In this document: positions 17,510 through 27,447 of the stretch, one piece after another | Layout: each line of letters opens with the position of its first letter | Numbering within the stretch: position 1 is the stretch's first letter | Assembly: GCF_000298195.1 (NCBI RefSeq) | Contig: NZ_BAHC01000057.1 | Location: 1-49,913, forward strand | Length of the DNA stretch: 49,913 nt | Source of the DNA: Gordonia rhizosphera NBRC 16068 | GTDB lineage: Bacteria; Actinomycetota; Actinomycetes; Mycobacteriales; Mycobacteriaceae | Direction: 5' to 3' | Translations under genes and position numbers: made by a program | The notes under the pieces: generated by a model | Told to the model about the DNA's origin: nothing | The model's database searches: none | The model's input: the letters and a program-made list of their open reading frames with translations, nothing else

Positions 17510-18400
17510 ATGGCCAAAGGTTCATCCACGATGACGGTGCTGCGACGCGAACAGCTGAGCCCGCATTTCATCCGACTCTATCTCGGTGGCGACGGATTCG
17601 ATGACTTCCTGCCCGACGGCGACCCCGCCGAGTGGGACACCGACATGTACATCAAGCTGCTCTTCGCGCCGGAGGGTGTGACGATCCCGCCTGAGTACGA
17701 CCGACGGATGCTCAGCACCCTACCGCCCGAGCAGCAGCCCGTGCTCCGGACCTACACCGTCCGCAAGATCGACACCGACAACCGCGAAATATGGGTCGAC
17801 TTCGTGGTCCACGGGGACGAAGGCATCGCCGGACCGTGGTCGGCGACCGTCGAACCGGGTACCGCCGTGCAATTCTTCGGACCGGGCAGCGGCTATCGGC
17901 CCCACCCCGACGCGCCGTGGCACCTGCTCGCCGCCGACGAGGCGGGACTGCCCGCCGTCGCCGCGGCCCTCGAAGCGCTTGCACCCGATGCAGTGGCGAA
18001 GGTGGTCATCGAGGTTGCTGGGCCGCAGGACGAACTCCCGCTGTCCGCGCCCGCCGGAACCGAGATCGTCTGGGTACATCGTGGAGGTGCGGCCGGTGAG
18101 GTCGGCGACGACCTCACCGGAGACAACGCCCCGCTCATCGCGGCGGTCCGTGCCCTCGAATGGCCTGACGGCGAGCCGCACGTGTTCATCCACGGAGAGG
18201 CGCAGGCGGTCATGAAGAACCTCCGTGGCTACATCCGCAAGGAGCGGGGGGTACGGGCCGCGAACGCGTCGATCTCGGGGTACTGGCGTCGCGGACGCAC
18301 CGAGGAGGGCTTCCGGGAGTGGAAGTCCGAGTTGCGAGCCCAGGAAGAGGCCACGCCGGACCAGGCCACGCAGGCGGAGTCCGCGGGGGCATCGGCCTGA
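17510..18400 (+). CDS. Siderophore-interacting protein (ViuB-like FAD/NAD(P)H reductase)
   Basis: This family reduces Fe(III)-siderophores in the cytoplasm using FAD and NAD(P)H. The FAD-binding domain carries RTYTVRKID (about 81-89), [16 protein letters not shown] and a PGSGYRPH loop. The SIP C-terminal domain includes [30 protein letters not shown] and [18 protein letters not shown]. Length 296 aa is slightly long because of an Ala/Gln/Glu-rich tail. A candidate iron box overlaps the promoter. Its position after dprA matches viuB in mycobacteria. Confidence 0.92.
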   Translation: MAKGSSTMTVLRREQLSPHFIRLYLGGDGFDDFLPDGDPAEWDTDMYIKLLFAPEGVTIPPEYDRRMLSTLPPEQQPVLRTYTVRKIDTDNREIWVDFVVHGDEGIAGPWSATVEPGTAVQFFGPGSGYRPHPDAPWHLLAADEAGLPAVAAALEALAPDAVAKVVIEVAGPQDELPLSAPAGTEIVWVHRGGAAGEVGDDLTGDNAPLIAAVRALEWPDGEPHVFIHGEAQAVMKNLRGYIRKERGVRAANASISGYWRRGRTEEGFREWKSELRAQEEATPDQATQAESAGASA

Positions 18401-18479
18401 CCCCGGCCCGCACGGCACGATCCGGCAACGATCGGCGTGGGCGGTTGTCGATGACGACGATGACGGGTTCGGTGGCGCC

Positions 18480-19400
18480 ATGAGTCCCGAATCGGTGGGC
18501 AGCGGTGTGCTCGACGACTTCGCCGCCTTCCTCACCTACGAGAAGGGCCACAGCGAGCACACGGTGCGGGCCTATGCCGGCGATGTGCGCGGCCTCGTGG
18601 CGTTCGCGGGCGCCCGCGGGGTGGCGATCGGCGACCTCGACCTCGCCCTGTTGCGGGCCTGGCTGGCCGAACACACCCGCCGGGGTGCGGCCCGCACGAG
18701 TGTCGCGCGTCAGGTGTCGTCGGCCAAGACCTTCTGCGCGTGGGCGACCCGAGAGGGTCTGCTCGCCTCCGATCCGTCGACGCGTTTGCAGGCACCACGG
18801 GCGCATCGGACGCTGCCCGCGGTACTGGCGCCGGCGCAGGCCGTGGCCGCCGCGGAGCACGCGGCGGCGATGCCGTCGGAGGAGGACGTCGACGACCCGA
18901 TCGCCCTGCGTGACCGGCTCATCGTCGAACTGCTCTACGCGACCGGGATCCGGGTCGGTGAGCTGTGCGGCCTCGACGTCGACGACCTCGATCCGCAACG
19001 CCGTGTGCTGCGGGTGATCGGCAAGGGGGACAAGGAACGGACGGTGCCCTACGGCGAACCCGCGGCCGGGGCCGTCGACCGATGGCTGCGCGAGGGGCGC
19101 CCCGAACTCGCCGGGCCGATGTCGGGTGCGGCACTGCTGCTCGGCGTGAAGGGCGGCCGGCTCAATCAGCGCATGGCGCGAACGGTCGTCCATAGAGCCG
19201 TGGAGGCTGCCGGTGGCCCCGACATGGGTCCACACGGACTGCGGCACAGCGCAGCCACCCACCTGCTCGAGGGTGGGGCGGATCTGCGCGTCGTACAGGA
19301 ATTGCTCGGCCATTCCTCGCTGGCGACGACACAGATCTACACCCACGTCAGCGTGGAACGCCTGCGTGCGGTGCACCGTCAGGCCCATCCGCGGGCGTGA
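18480..19400 (+). CDS. xerC: Tyrosine recombinase XerC
   Basis: XerC with XerD resolves chromosome dimers at dif. The N-terminal SAM-like domain (about 8-95) includes [17 protein letters not shown]. The catalytic domain has Arg158 in [22 protein letters not shown] with His and Arg, [16 protein letters not shown] and nucleophile Tyr287. Length 306 aa fits. No Shine-Dalgarno is obvious, and no other in-frame start is closer. The 3' end overlaps the convergent M23 gene by 53 bp. Confidence 0.94.
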   Translation: MSPESVGSGVLDDFAAFLTYEKGHSEHTVRAYAGDVRGLVAFAGARGVAIGDLDLALLRAWLAEHTRRGAARTSVARQVSSAKTFCAWATREGLLASDPSTRLQAPRAHRTLPAVLAPAQAVAAAEHAAAMPSEEDVDDPIALRDRLIVELLYATGIRVGELCGLDVDDLDPQRRVLRVIGKGDKERTVPYGEPAAGAVDRWLREGRPELAGPMSGAALLLGVKGGRLNQRMARTVVHRAVEAAGGPDMGPHGLRHSAATHLLEGGADLRVVQELLGHSSLATTQIYTHVSVERLRAVHRQAHPRA

Positions 19401-20004
19401 GCGGACCGGTGCGAACCGGAGTGGAATCGAGAGGTTTCAGTCGTACCCGCACTCCGCCGACGAGTCCGAGGGGATTGAGATAGGTCGCGTCGTGTCCGCG
19501 TCCGCGGCGAGCACCCCAGTGCAGGCACGCCACCGCACGACAACCCGGGTGCCCGGCGACGACGGTGCCGATCAACTCCCCGCGCCGCACCCGTCGGCCC
19601 CTCTCCACCGCCGCGCGGACGGGTTCGTAGGTGGTGATGATCCCGTCGGCGTGGCGGATCGACACCACCGGTCGGCCCGCGACCTGCCCGGCGAAGGTGA
19701 CCGTGCCGTCGCCGGCGGAGCGCACCGTCGCGCCCGGGGCCGCGGACAGGTCGACCCCGCGATGGCCCGGAAGCCAGCGTTTCTCCGGCGGGTCGAACCC
19801 GCGCACCGCCGTCGTCGGCGGGTCCAGCGGGAGGGCGAAGCGGGCGGTGCCGGCGCCCGCGACAGCGGGTAGCACCCACAGCAGGGCCAAGACGACCGAC
19901 AGCTCGATCAGGCCGTAGAGCACGCGGTAGCGGCGAGGTGTCACAGGGATCTGACGCAGCCCGCGCCCGATCGGCTCCCCGGACGTCGGAGCCCGGGCAC
20001 GCAT
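19348..20004 (-). CDS. M23-family (LytM) peptidase-like membrane protein
   Basis: An N-terminal hydrophobic segment, [18 protein letters not shown], is a signal anchor or signal peptide. The M23 domain follows, with [15 protein letters not shown] holding the first two zinc ligands. The final motif reads CLHWGARRG, where classical LytM enzymes have H-x-H; the first His is Cys here. Similar CLHWG forms occur in other actinobacterial M23 proteins, so activity is uncertain. Length about 218 aa from ATG 20004; the exact start is not certain. It faces xerC tail to tail and its 5' end abuts the rpsB promoter. Confidence 0.85.
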   Translation of the reverse strand: MRARAPTSGEPIGRGLRQIPVTPRRYRVLYGLIELSVVLALLWVLPAVAGAGTARFALPLDPPTTAVRGFDPPEKRWLPGHRGVDLSAAPGATVRSAGDGTVTFAGQVAGRPVVSIRHADGIITTYEPVRAAVERGRRVRRGELIGTVVAGHPGCRAVACLHWGARRGRGHDATYLNPLGLVGGVRVRLKPLDSTPVRTGPLTPADGPDGAPHAGVPR

Positions 20005-20005
20005 T

Positions 20006-20035
20006 TTGGTTATCTGCAGGTGACCGGCGTAAACT
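20006..20035 (+). promoter_or_regulatory. Candidate rpsB-tsf promoter
   Basis: TTGGTT (20006-20011) and TAAACT (20030-20035) are 18 nt apart. This would give an rpsB leader of about 185 nt, long enough for autoregulatory folding. The element overlaps the start region of the divergent M23 gene. Confidence 0.5.
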
Positions 20036-20228
20036 CGCTGGCGCATCTCATCGGAATCGATGGGGTGACTTCGCGCGCCCGCGTGGTGGCCGGATCACCG
20101 TCGGTGAACACGGCCACCGAACATCGTGGTGGGCGGTCCCGAGAACTCTCGGGTCCACCTCGAGTCGGGCGCCAGGATCGGCACTGAGGTGGTGTCGATG
20201 TCAACTGCACACAAAGGATAGAGAACTC

Positions 20229-21044
20229 ATGGCTGTCGTGACCATGAAGCAGCTGCTGGACAGCGGCGCGCACTTCGGGCATCAGACCCGCCGTTGGAAC
20301 CCGAAGATGAAGCGGTTCATCTTCACCGACCGCAACGGCATCTACATCATCGACCTGCAGCAGACCCTGACCTACATCGACAAGGCGTACGAGTTCGTCA
20401 AGGAGACCGTCGCCCACGGTGGCACCGTCCTGTTCGTCGGTACCAAGAAGCAGGCGCAGGAATCCATCGCCGCCGAGGCCACCCGCGTCGGGATGCCGTA
20501 CGTCAACCAGCGCTGGCTGGGCGGCATGCTCACCAACTTCTCGACCGTCCACAAGCGCCTGCAGCGCCTGAAGGAACTCGAGACCATGGAGCAGACCGGT
20601 GGTTTCGAGGGTCGCACCAAGAAGGAAATCCTCATGCTCACGCGTGAGAAGAACAAGCTCGAGCGCACCCTCGGTGGTATCCGGGATATGGCCAAGGTAC
20701 CTTCCGCCATTTGGGTGGTGGACACCAACAAGGAGCACATTGCTGTCGGTGAGGCACGCAAGCTCAACATTCCGGTCATCGCCATCCTCGACACCAACTG
20801 CGATCCCGATCTCGTCGACTACCCGATCCCGGGCAACGACGACGCGATCCGCAGTGCGGCGCTGCTCACCCGGGTGGTTGCCTCCGCGGTCGCAGAGGGC
20901 GTCCAGGCTCGTGCGGGCCAGTCGGCCGACGACACCAAGCCCGAGGCAGGCGGCGGCGAACCGCTCGCCGAGTGGGAGCAGGAGTTGCTGACCCAGGCCA
21001 CCGCGACCGCGGGTGCCGAGGGCGACACCACCCCGGCGTCCTGA
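20229..21044 (+). CDS. rpsB: 30S ribosomal protein S2
   Basis: S2 joins late in 30S assembly and is needed for S1-type binding. [20 protein letters not shown] is the canonical N-terminus, which sets ATG 20229 over a long upstream extension. [31 protein letters not shown] and [20 protein letters not shown] are hallmarks. The tail after 230 is acidic and Ala/Thr-rich. A purine-rich aaaggatagag precedes the start. It is followed 73 bp later by tsf. Confidence 0.97.
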   Translation: MAVVTMKQLLDSGAHFGHQTRRWNPKMKRFIFTDRNGIYIIDLQQTLTYIDKAYEFVKETVAHGGTVLFVGTKKQAQESIAAEATRVGMPYVNQRWLGGMLTNFSTVHKRLQRLKELETMEQTGGFEGRTKKEILMLTREKNKLERTLGGIRDMAKVPSAIWVVDTNKEHIAVGEARKLNIPVIAILDTNCDPDLVDYPIPGNDDAIRSAALLTRVVASAVAEGVQARAGQSADDTKPEAGGGEPLAEWEQELLTQATATAGAEGDTTPAS

Positions 21045-21117
21045 GTCGGGACGTCCGAGTCGGGTCACACCCCGATTTGCCAGACATTCGTCAATCTCTG
21101 AAGGAGGCTCGCCAACG

Positions 21118-21942
21118 ATGGCGAACTACACCGCTGCCGATGTGAAGCGACTTCGCGAACTCACCGGCTCTGGAATGCTGGACTGCAAGAAGGCCCTGGA
21201 GAACAACGACGGCGACTTCGACAAGGCCGTCGAGGAACTGCGCATCAAGGGCGCCAAGGACGTCGGCAAGCGCGCCGAGCGTTCCACCGCCGAAGGCCTG
21301 GTCGTGGCCAAGGGTGGCGTGATGATCGAGCTCAACTCCGAGACCGACTTCGTGGCCAAGAACGCCGAGTTCCAGGAACTCGCCGACAAGGTGCTCGACG
21401 CGGCGATCGCGGCGAAGACCAGCGACATCGACGAGCTCAAGGCTGCAGCGCTGGGTGACAGCACGGTAGCCGACGCCGTCCAGGCGCTGTCGGCGAAGAT
21501 CGGGGAGAAGCTCGAACTGCGTCGCGTCGCGGCCTACGACGGCCCGGTCGCGGTCTACCTGCACAAGCGTGCCTCGGATCTCCCGCCCGCCGTCGGCGTC
21601 CTGGTGTCCTACACCGGTGAGGGCGACGAGGCCGCGGAGGCCGCTCGCGGTGCCGCGATGCAGGTCGCGGCACTCAAGGCGCGTTACGCCACCCGTGACG
21701 AGGTTCCGGCCGACGTCGTGGACAACGAGCGTCGTATCGCCGAGGAGACCGCCAAGGCCGAGGGCAAGCCGGAGAAGGCGCTGCCGAAGATCGTTGAGGG
21801 CCGCGTGAACGGCTTCTACAAGGATGTCGTGCTGCTCGACCAGCCGTCGGTGCAGGACTCCAAGAAGACCGTCAAGGCACTGCTCGACGAGGCCGGCGTC
21901 ACCGTCAACGGTTTCGCCCGCTTCGAGGTCGGCCAGTCCTGA
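21118..21942 (+). CDS. tsf: Elongation factor Ts
   Basis: EF-Ts exchanges GDP for GTP on EF-Tu. [20 protein letters not shown] and [20 protein letters not shown] form the N-terminal UBA-like domain. The TDFVAKN motif (about 78-84) contacts EF-Tu. Length 274 aa is typical. The start has AAGGAGG upstream. A strong hairpin follows the stop, so rpsB-tsf is probably a closed two-gene unit. Confidence 0.97.
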   Translation: MANYTAADVKRLRELTGSGMLDCKKALENNDGDFDKAVEELRIKGAKDVGKRAERSTAEGLVVAKGGVMIELNSETDFVAKNAEFQELADKVLDAAIAAKTSDIDELKAAALGDSTVADAVQALSAKIGEKLELRRVAAYDGPVAVYLHKRASDLPPAVGVLVSYTGEGDEAAEAARGAAMQVAALKARYATRDEVPADVVDNERRIAEETAKAEGKPEKALPKIVEGRVNGFYKDVVLLDQPSVQDSKKTVKALLDEAGVTVNGFARFEVGQS

Positions 21943-21957
21943 CCTGAAACACGCCGA

Positions 21958-21994
21958 ACGACCCCGTGTCACCCCCAGGGTGGCGCGGGGTCGT
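21958..21994 (+). terminator. Intrinsic terminator after tsf
   Basis: Arms at 21958-21974 and 21978-21994 pair over 17 positions, two of them G-U wobbles, around a 3-nt loop. The sequence continues TTCGCGTT, only a weak U-tract, as is common in actinobacteria. Confidence 0.8.
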
Positions 21995-22007
21995 TTCGCG
22001 TTGGACC

Positions 22008-22013
22008 TAAGAT
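22008..22013 (+). promoter_or_regulatory. -10-like hexamer TAAGAT upstream of pyrH
   Basis: TAAGAT follows the tsf terminator and would give pyrH a leader of about 60 nt. No convincing -35 is seen. Confidence 0.4.
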
Positions 22014-22043
22014 GGGTCCGAATGTTCGTCGCGACCGGTTGAT

Positions 22044-22067
22044 CCACCAGTCCACCAGTCCACCAGT
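22044..22067. repeat. Three tandem copies of CCACCAGT in the pyrH leader
   Basis: The 8-bp unit CCACCAGT occurs three times in a row without mismatch, ending 10 bases before the pyrH start and abutting its purine-rich gaggaag. Confidence 0.85.
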
Positions 22068-22077
22068 GAGGAAGTTG

Positions 22078-22818
22078 ATGAGCGAAACTCCCGAGGCCGG
22101 GGATACGTCACGCCACGGATACCACCGCGTGCTGCTCAAGCTCGGCGGTGAAATGTTCGGTGGTGGCGGAGTGGGGCTCGACCCCGACGTCGTCGGCACG
22201 GTCGCCGACCAGATCGCCGAGGTGGTCGCCACGGGTGTGCAGGTCGCGGTCGTCATCGGCGGCGGCAACTTCTTCCGCGGCGCCGAGCTGCAGCAGCGGG
22301 GCCTGGACCGGTCGCGGTCGGACTACATGGGGATGCTCGGCACGGTGATGAATTGCCTGGCGTTGCAGGACTTCCTGGAGAAGCGCGGTGTCACCACCCG
22401 GGTGCAGACCGCCATCACCATGGGGCAGGTCGCCGAACCCTACCTGCCACTGCGGGCGCAGCGTCACCTCGAGAAGGGGCGGGTGGTCATCTTCGGTGCC
22501 GGTATGGGAATGCCGTATTTCTCCACCGACACCACCGCCGCGCAGCGCGCCCTCGAGATCAAGGCCGAGGTGGTTCTGATGGCCAAGGCCGTGGACGGGG
22601 TCTACGACGCCGACCCGAGGCTCGACCCGACCGCGACCATGTTCCGCGAGATCACCCACCGCGAGGTCCTCGACAAGGAGCTCAAGGTTGCCGACGCGAC
22701 CGCGTTCAGCCTGTGTATGGACAACAAGATGCCGATCCTGGTGTTCAATTTGCTGGAAGAGGGAAACATCGCCCGCGCCGTCGCCGGCGAACAGATCGGC
22801 ACGCTGGTGGCGACCTGA
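22078..22818 (+). CDS. pyrH: UMP kinase
   Basis: PyrH phosphorylates UMP to UDP in pyrimidine nucleotide synthesis. The amino-acid-kinase fold shows [42 protein letters not shown] and [19 protein letters not shown] 22078 follows gaggaag; residues before RVLLKLG form a short variable arm. Length 246 aa. The pyrH-frr-cdsA order is conserved. Confidence 0.96.
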   Translation: MSETPEAGDTSRHGYHRVLLKLGGEMFGGGGVGLDPDVVGTVADQIAEVVATGVQVAVVIGGGNFFRGAELQQRGLDRSRSDYMGMLGTVMNCLALQDFLEKRGVTTRVQTAITMGQVAEPYLPLRAQRHLEKGRVVIFGAGMGMPYFSTDTTAAQRALEIKAEVVLMAKAVDGVYDADPRLDPTATMFREITHREVLDKELKVADATAFSLCMDNKMPILVFNLLEEGNIARAVAGEQIGTLVAT

Positions 22819-22890
22819 GTTCGACCCGGTCACCGACACCCGCACCGACCCACACCACCCGAAGCCTCACCGAGAAGAAGTAGGACGACG

Positions 22891-23448
22891 ATGATCGACG
22901 AAGCGCTCCTGGACGCCGAAGAGAAGATGGAGAAGGCGGTCAATGTCGCCAAGGAGGACATGGGCGCGATCCGTACGGGACGCGCCAACCCGGCCATGTT
23001 CAACAAGGTCCACATCGAGTACTACGGTGCCATCACCCCGATCACCCAGGTCGCCAGCATCACCACACCAGAGGCACGCCTCGTGGTGATCAAGCCGTAT
23101 GAGGCCTCGACGCTGCAGGCGATCGAGAAGGCCATCCGCAACTCCGATCTCGGGGTGAACCCCACCAACGACGGCACCATCATCCGGGTCGCGGTCCCGC
23201 AGCTCACCGAGGACCGCCGCAAGGAGCTCGTCAAGCAGGCCAAGAGCAAGGGCGAGGACGCCAAGGTGGCGATCCGCAACGTCCGGCGCAAGGCCGTCGA
23301 CGAACTCAAGCGCATTCAGAAGGACGGCGAGGCCGGCGAGGACGACGTGGTCCGCGCGGAGAAGGACCTCGACAAGACCACGGCCGGGTACGTCTCTCAG
23401 GTCGACGAACTGGTCAAGCACAAAGAGAACGAATTGCTCGAAGTGTGA
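22891..23448 (+). CDS. frr: Ribosome recycling factor
   Basis: RRF splits post-termination ribosomes with EF-G. The 185-residue protein has the three-helix bundle pattern and conserved [35 protein letters not shown] and RRNAVDELK-like segments near the end. The stop overlaps the cdsA GTG by 4 bp. Confidence 0.97.
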   Translation: MIDEALLDAEEKMEKAVNVAKEDMGAIRTGRANPAMFNKVHIEYYGAITPITQVASITTPEARLVVIKPYEASTLQAIEKAIRNSDLGVNPTNDGTIIRVAVPQLTEDRRKELVKQAKSKGEDAKVAIRNVRRKAVDELKRIQKDGEAGEDDVVRAEKDLDKTTAGYVSQVDELVKHKENELLEV

Positions 23449-24407
23449 GCGCGGACTCGTCTGGCGCGGCTATACCGGAACCGATGGCCACCGAATCGTC
23501 CGCGAACACCCCGCGCCCCGACGGGCGCGGCGCCCGGACACCCGCCACCAACTCGACACCGGGCAGCAGCGAGCCATCCGGGAAGAAGAAGTCGCGCGCC
23601 GGACGCGATCTGCCCGCAGCCATCGGGGTCGGGGTGACACTCGGCGCGACGATCATCGCGATCCTGCTGTTCGCACCGAAGCTGTGGTACGTCCTCGTCG
23701 CCGCCGCGTTCGCGATCGCGACCTGGGAGGTCACCAAACGCCTGCGCACCGGGGGCTACCGGGTGGCATTGTGGCCCCTGTTGATCGGCGGACAGGCGAT
23801 CATCTGGTCCAGCTGGCCCTGGGGATCGACCGGTGTGCTCACCGCGTTCGTCGCAACGGTGCTGGTGCTGATGGTGTGGATGCTGCTGGCGCAGGGCATC
23901 AATCACGCGCCCGAGAACTACGTGCGCAACCTCGCGGCCAGTGTCTTCGTGCTCGCCTGGCTCCCGTTGCTCGCCTCCTTCGGCGTGCAGCTGGTCATGC
24001 AGGACAACGGTGCGGCCCGGGTCGCGACACTGATGATCGTCGTGGTCTGCTCCGATGTCGGCGGGTACGCGGCCGGTGTCCTGTTCGGCAAGCATCACAT
24101 GGCGCCGGCGATCAGCCCGAAGAAGTCGTGGGAGGGGATGGCGGGGTCGCTCGTCGTCGGGACCACCGGCGCGATCTGTTCGGTGCTGTTTCTCCTCGAC
24201 ACCCACTGGTGGGTCGGCGCCATCCTGGGGCCGGTGCTCGTCGTCTGCGCCACGCTCGGCGACCTCGTCGAATCCCAGGTCAAACGCGACCTCGGCATCA
24301 AGGACATGGGCACGCTGCTCCCCGGTCACGGGGGCATCATGGATCGGCTCGACTCACTGCTGCCGTCGGCCTTCATCGTGTGGGCGGTGCTCACCGCGCT
24401 ACTGTGA
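23445..24407 (+). CDS. cdsA: Phosphatidate cytidylyltransferase
   Basis: CdsA makes CDP-diacylglycerol from phosphatidate and CTP at the membrane, the branch point for phospholipids. A disordered N-terminus of about 55 residues precedes roughly eight hydrophobic spans. The family signature [20 protein letters not shown] is present near the C-terminus (about 283-302), followed by [11 protein letters not shown] 23445 overlaps the frr stop (GTGA). Length 320 aa fits. Confidence 0.95.
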   Translation: MSADSSGAAIPEPMATESSANTPRPDGRGARTPATNSTPGSSEPSGKKKSRAGRDLPAAIGVGVTLGATIIAILLFAPKLWYVLVAAAFAIATWEVTKRLRTGGYRVALWPLLIGGQAIIWSSWPWGSTGVLTAFVATVLVLMVWMLLAQGINHAPENYVRNLAASVFVLAWLPLLASFGVQLVMQDNGAARVATLMIVVVCSDVGGYAAGVLFGKHHMAPAISPKKSWEGMAGSLVVGTTGAICSVLFLLDTHWWVGAILGPVLVVCATLGDLVESQVKRDLGIKDMGTLLPGHGGIMDRLDSLLPSAFIVWAVLTALL

Positions 24408-24443
24408 GCGCCCCGACGTTCACAAGCTCCCCAAGAGTTGCAG

Positions 24444-24827
24444 CTAGCGCTTGGCCTTCTTCAGCGCCCGGTTGAGCTGGAACATCCGCGCCCCACCGAT
24501 CAGCGCGGTGATCAGTGCACCCGCGATCGCCGCGATCAACAGACTCACGCCGACCGGGAGGTTGACCTCCCAGAAGAGCAGCGTGATCTGCTGGGAACCG
24601 AGATTCTGCAGGATGAACACCAGCAGCAGGATCGTGATGATGGCCCCGACCACCAGACCGATGAACATGGCCCGAGTGCGGGTGTGCTCGACATCCTTGG
24701 CCTTCGTCCGCACACTGTTGCGCTCAGCCAGCAACGCCTGGTTCTCCCGATCGAGGCCATCGTAGTCGGCGGGATCGACCGGCAGCTGCCCGGCCGGCGG
24801 CTCCTGCTGCGGATCGGGTGTGCTCAT
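24444..24827 (-). CDS. LapA-domain (DUF1049) membrane protein
   Basis: The 127-residue protein has a Pro/Gln-rich N-terminus and an acidic helix. Two membrane spans follow ([20 protein letters not shown] and [20 protein letters not shown]) joined by [17 protein letters not shown], the LapA-type pattern. A basic C-terminus ends it. In E. coli LapA helps lipopolysaccharide assembly; in Gram-positives the role is unknown. The CATGAT hexamer ending 6 nt upstream suggests a leaderless start. It is divergent from rlmN. Confidence 0.85.
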   Translation of the reverse strand: MSTPDPQQEPPAGQLPVDPADYDGLDRENQALLAERNSVRTKAKDVEHTRTRAMFIGLVVGAIITILLLVFILQNLGSQQITLLFWEVNLPVGVSLLIAAIAGALITALIGGARMFQLNRALKKAKR

Positions 24828-24845
24828 ATACCCATCATGACATGC

Positions 24846-24851
24846 GACAAT
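24846..24851 (+). promoter_or_regulatory. -10-like hexamer GACAAT, leaderless rlmN start
   Basis: GACAAT ends 6 nt before ATG 24858. The identical hexamer and spacing precede dxr. Confidence 0.5.
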
Positions 24852-24857
24852 GGCGGC

Positions 24858-25964
24858 ATGTCGTCATTGCCGCTCGTGTTCGACGCGCCTCGGCGCGGTC
24901 GCCCACCGACCCATTTCGCCGACCTCGATGCCGACGCCCGGGTGGCCGCACTCGCCGAGATCGGGCTGCCGAGATTCCGGGTGAACCAGCTCGCGCGCCA
25001 GTACTTCGGTCGTCTGAACGGCGACGTCGCGGAGATGACCGACCTGCCGGCGTCGGCCCGTGACGCGGTGGGCGAGCGACTGTTCCCCGCGCTGCTCACG
25101 CCAGTGCGGCAGATCTCCTGCGATTCGGGGGATACCCGCAAGACGTTGTGGCGGCTCCACGACGGCACGCTTCTGGAGAGCGTGCTGATGCGCTACTCCG
25201 ACCGCAATACGCTGTGCATCTCCAGTCAGGCGGGCTGCGGGATGGCCTGTCCGTTCTGCGCGACCGGTCAGGGTGGGCTCGACCGCAACCTGTCGACCGC
25301 GGAGATCGTCGACCAGGTGCGGGCGGCCGCACGCACCTTGCGCGACGGTGAGTTGGGCGAACCCGGGCGGCTGTCGAATGTGGTGTTCATGGGGATGGGT
25401 GAGCCGTTGGCCAACTACAAGCGGGTGGTCAGCGCGGTCCGTCAGATCACCGCTCCGGTGCCCGATGGGCTCGGCATCTCGGCGCGTTCGGTGACCGTGT
25501 CGACCGTGGGTCTGGCCCCGTCGATCCGTCGCCTGGCCGACGAAGGGCTCTCGGTCACCCTCGCGGTGTCGCTGCACACCCCCGACGACGAACTCCGCGA
25601 CACGCTGGTGCCGGTGAACAACCGGTGGTCGGTGTCGGAAGTCCTCGAGGCGGCGCGCTACTACGCCGACACCACCGGCCGCCGCGTGTCCATCGAATAC
25701 GCGCTGATCCGGGACGTCAACGACCAGCCGTGGCGGGCGGATCTGTTGGGGCGCAAGCTCCACCAGGCGCTCGGTCCGCTGGTGCACGTCAATCTGATCC
25801 CGCTCAACCCGACCCCCGGATCGGAATGGGACGCCAGTCCCAAACCGGTGGAACGGGAGTTCGTGCGGCGCGTGCGCGAACAGGGCGTGTCCTGCACTGT
25901 CCGTGACACCCGCGGACAGGAGATCGCGGCCGCCTGCGGTCAGCTCGCGGCCGAGGAGCGGTGA
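24858..25964 (+). CDS. rlmN: Dual-specificity 23S rRNA/tRNA adenine C2-methyltransferase RlmN
   Basis: RlmN is a radical-SAM enzyme that methylates A2503 of 23S rRNA and A37 of some tRNAs. The [11 protein letters not shown] motif supplies the three cluster cysteines. [28 protein letters not shown] and [13 protein letters not shown] are family hallmarks, and the C-terminal Cys in [14 protein letters not shown] is the methyl-bearing residue. Length 368 aa. The start follows a -10-like hexamer with no Shine-Dalgarno. Confidence 0.96.
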   Translation: MSSLPLVFDAPRRGRPPTHFADLDADARVAALAEIGLPRFRVNQLARQYFGRLNGDVAEMTDLPASARDAVGERLFPALLTPVRQISCDSGDTRKTLWRLHDGTLLESVLMRYSDRNTLCISSQAGCGMACPFCATGQGGLDRNLSTAEIVDQVRAAARTLRDGELGEPGRLSNVVFMGMGEPLANYKRVVSAVRQITAPVPDGLGISARSVTVSTVGLAPSIRRLADEGLSVTLAVSLHTPDDELRDTLVPVNNRWSVSEVLEAARYYADTTGRRVSIEYALIRDVNDQPWRADLLGRKLHQALGPLVHVNLIPLNPTPGSEWDASPKPVEREFVRRVREQGVSCTVRDTRGQEIAAACGQLAAEER

Positions 25965-25994
25965 CACCCGGTCGATGCCGGGGCGTTAGGGTGG

Positions 25995-26258
25995 CTAGCT
26001 CTGCCAACGCCCGCGATGGCCGACGGTGGCGCGGATGATGAAACCCGCAAGCATGGCTGCTATCACGACCAGCCAGACGTCCTCGACGTGACCGGTGTGG
26101 TTACCGATCGTCATCGCCAACAGGGCGAACACGCAGAACCAGCCGGCGATCATGAAGGACTTGCGAGCCTGCCCGTGCCAGCCGAAACGTGCCGAAGGAG
26201 CCTCGGCGGGTTCATGCTTCCAACCGGTGTCGACGGGCTCAACCTCGGTGCTTGCCAC
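25995..26258 (-). CDS. DUF2631 family membrane protein
   Basis: This 87-residue actinobacterial protein has two membrane spans, SFMIAGWFCVFALLAMTIGN and WLVVIAAMLAGFIIRATV, linked by HTGHVEDV. The N-terminus is polar with the ARFGWHGQARKSF segment typical of DUF2631. The GTG start has gaggag at 6 nt. Function is unknown. It is convergent with rlmN and divergent from the deacetylase gene. Confidence 0.85.
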   Translation of the reverse strand: MASTEVEPVDTGWKHEPAEAPSARFGWHGQARKSFMIAGWFCVFALLAMTIGNHTGHVEDVWLVVIAAMLAGFIIRATVGHRGRWQS

Positions 26259-26409
26259 GGCGGCTCCTCACTGCACGGTCAGATCTGACGGACACGGCGT
26301 CAGAAGTCTGACAATCGGTAGTAGTTCATCGAACAGCATAGCGGTAGGCGCCGGGCGGGTGTGCGGTGCCACCACGCACCGAGACGGGGCAAATGACAGA
26401 ATGCCTGCC

Positions 26410-27369
26410 ATGTCCGAGATCGCGCACAAGAGCCTGGCCGACTACCGATCCGAGAACTACCCGCGCGACATGGTCGGCTACGGTGCGACACCCCCGGACC
26501 CGAAATGGCCGGGCGGTGCGAAGATCGCCGTGCAGTTCGTTCTCAATTACGAAGAGGGTTCGGAGAACAACGTTCTCGAGAACGACCGCGGCAGCGAGAC
26601 CTTCCTCTCGGAGATGATCGGCGCCCAGGCCTTTCCGAACCGACACATGAGCATGGAGTCGCTCTACGAGTACGGATCGCGGGCCGGGGTCTGGCGGATC
26701 CTGCGCACCTTCTCCCGGCGTGACCTCCCGCTCACCATCTTCGCCGTCGCACAGGCGATGGCACGCAACCCCGAGGCCGCCGCAGCGTTCGTCGAGCGTG
26801 GCGACGAGATCGCCTGCCACGGCTACCGGTGGCTGAATTACCAGCTGGTCGACGAGGCGGTCGAACGCGAGCACATGCAGGCGGGTATCGACCTGCTGAC
26901 CGAGATCACCGGCAGCCGGCCGCTCGGGTGGTACACCGGTCGCGACTCACCGAACACGCGGCGCCTCGTCGTCGAACAGGGCGGGTTCGTCTACGACTCC
27001 GACAGCTACGCCGACGATCTGCCGTACTGGGTGAAGGTGTCCCGCGGTGAGGAACGCGTCGATCACCTCGTCGTCCCGTACACGCTGGACACCAACGACA
27101 TGCGGTTCGCCTCGCCGGGAGGGTTCCCCAGCGGCGAACAGTTCTTCGCTCACCTGCGCGACTCCTTCGACGTCCTCTACGCCGAGGGCGCGGCCAGTGC
27201 GCCCAAGATGCTGTCGGTCGGGCTGCACTGCCGTCTGGTCGGCCGACCCGCGCGGCTGGCCGCGTTGGAACGGTTCCTCGACCACATCCAGTCCCACGAC
27301 GGGGTGTGGATCACCCGACGTATCGATATCGCCGAACACTGGCGCACGGTGCATCCTGCGACGCCGTAG
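26410..27369 (+). CDS. PuuE-like polysaccharide deacetylase family protein (possible allantoinase)
   Basis: The protein belongs to the NodB-fold family and closely resembles PuuE-type metal-independent allantoinases in the YPRDMVGYGATPPDPKWPGG start and the AVQFVLNYEEGSENNVLE segment. It continues with FPNRHMSMESLYEYGSRAGV, ACHGYRWLNYQ and GWYTGRDSPNTRRLV. No other purine-catabolism gene is nearby, so allantoin as substrate is inference from family. ATG 26410 was chosen over 26401 because CAGAAT ends 7 nt before it and no Shine-Dalgarno is present. Length 319 aa. Confidence 0.85.
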   Translation: MSEIAHKSLADYRSENYPRDMVGYGATPPDPKWPGGAKIAVQFVLNYEEGSENNVLENDRGSETFLSEMIGAQAFPNRHMSMESLYEYGSRAGVWRILRTFSRRDLPLTIFAVAQAMARNPEAAAAFVERGDEIACHGYRWLNYQLVDEAVEREHMQAGIDLLTEITGSRPLGWYTGRDSPNTRRLVVEQGGFVYDSDSYADDLPYWVKVSRGEERVDHLVVPYTLDTNDMRFASPGGFPSGEQFFAHLRDSFDVLYAEGAASAPKMLSVGLHCRLVGRPARLAALERFLDHIQSHDGVWITRRIDIAEHWRTVHPATP

Positions 27370-27435
27370 TCGGTCTGTCGTCGACATTGGGTGCCGACCT
27401 GTCGCGCGGATTTGGGGCTCACTCGTCGTTGACGG

Positions 27436-27441
27436 GACAAT
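27436..27441 (+). promoter_or_regulatory. -10-like hexamer GACAAT, leaderless dxr start
   Basis: GACAAT ends 6 nt before the dxr GTG at 27448, the same arrangement as at rlmN. Confidence 0.5.
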
Positions 27442-27447
27442 GATGCG

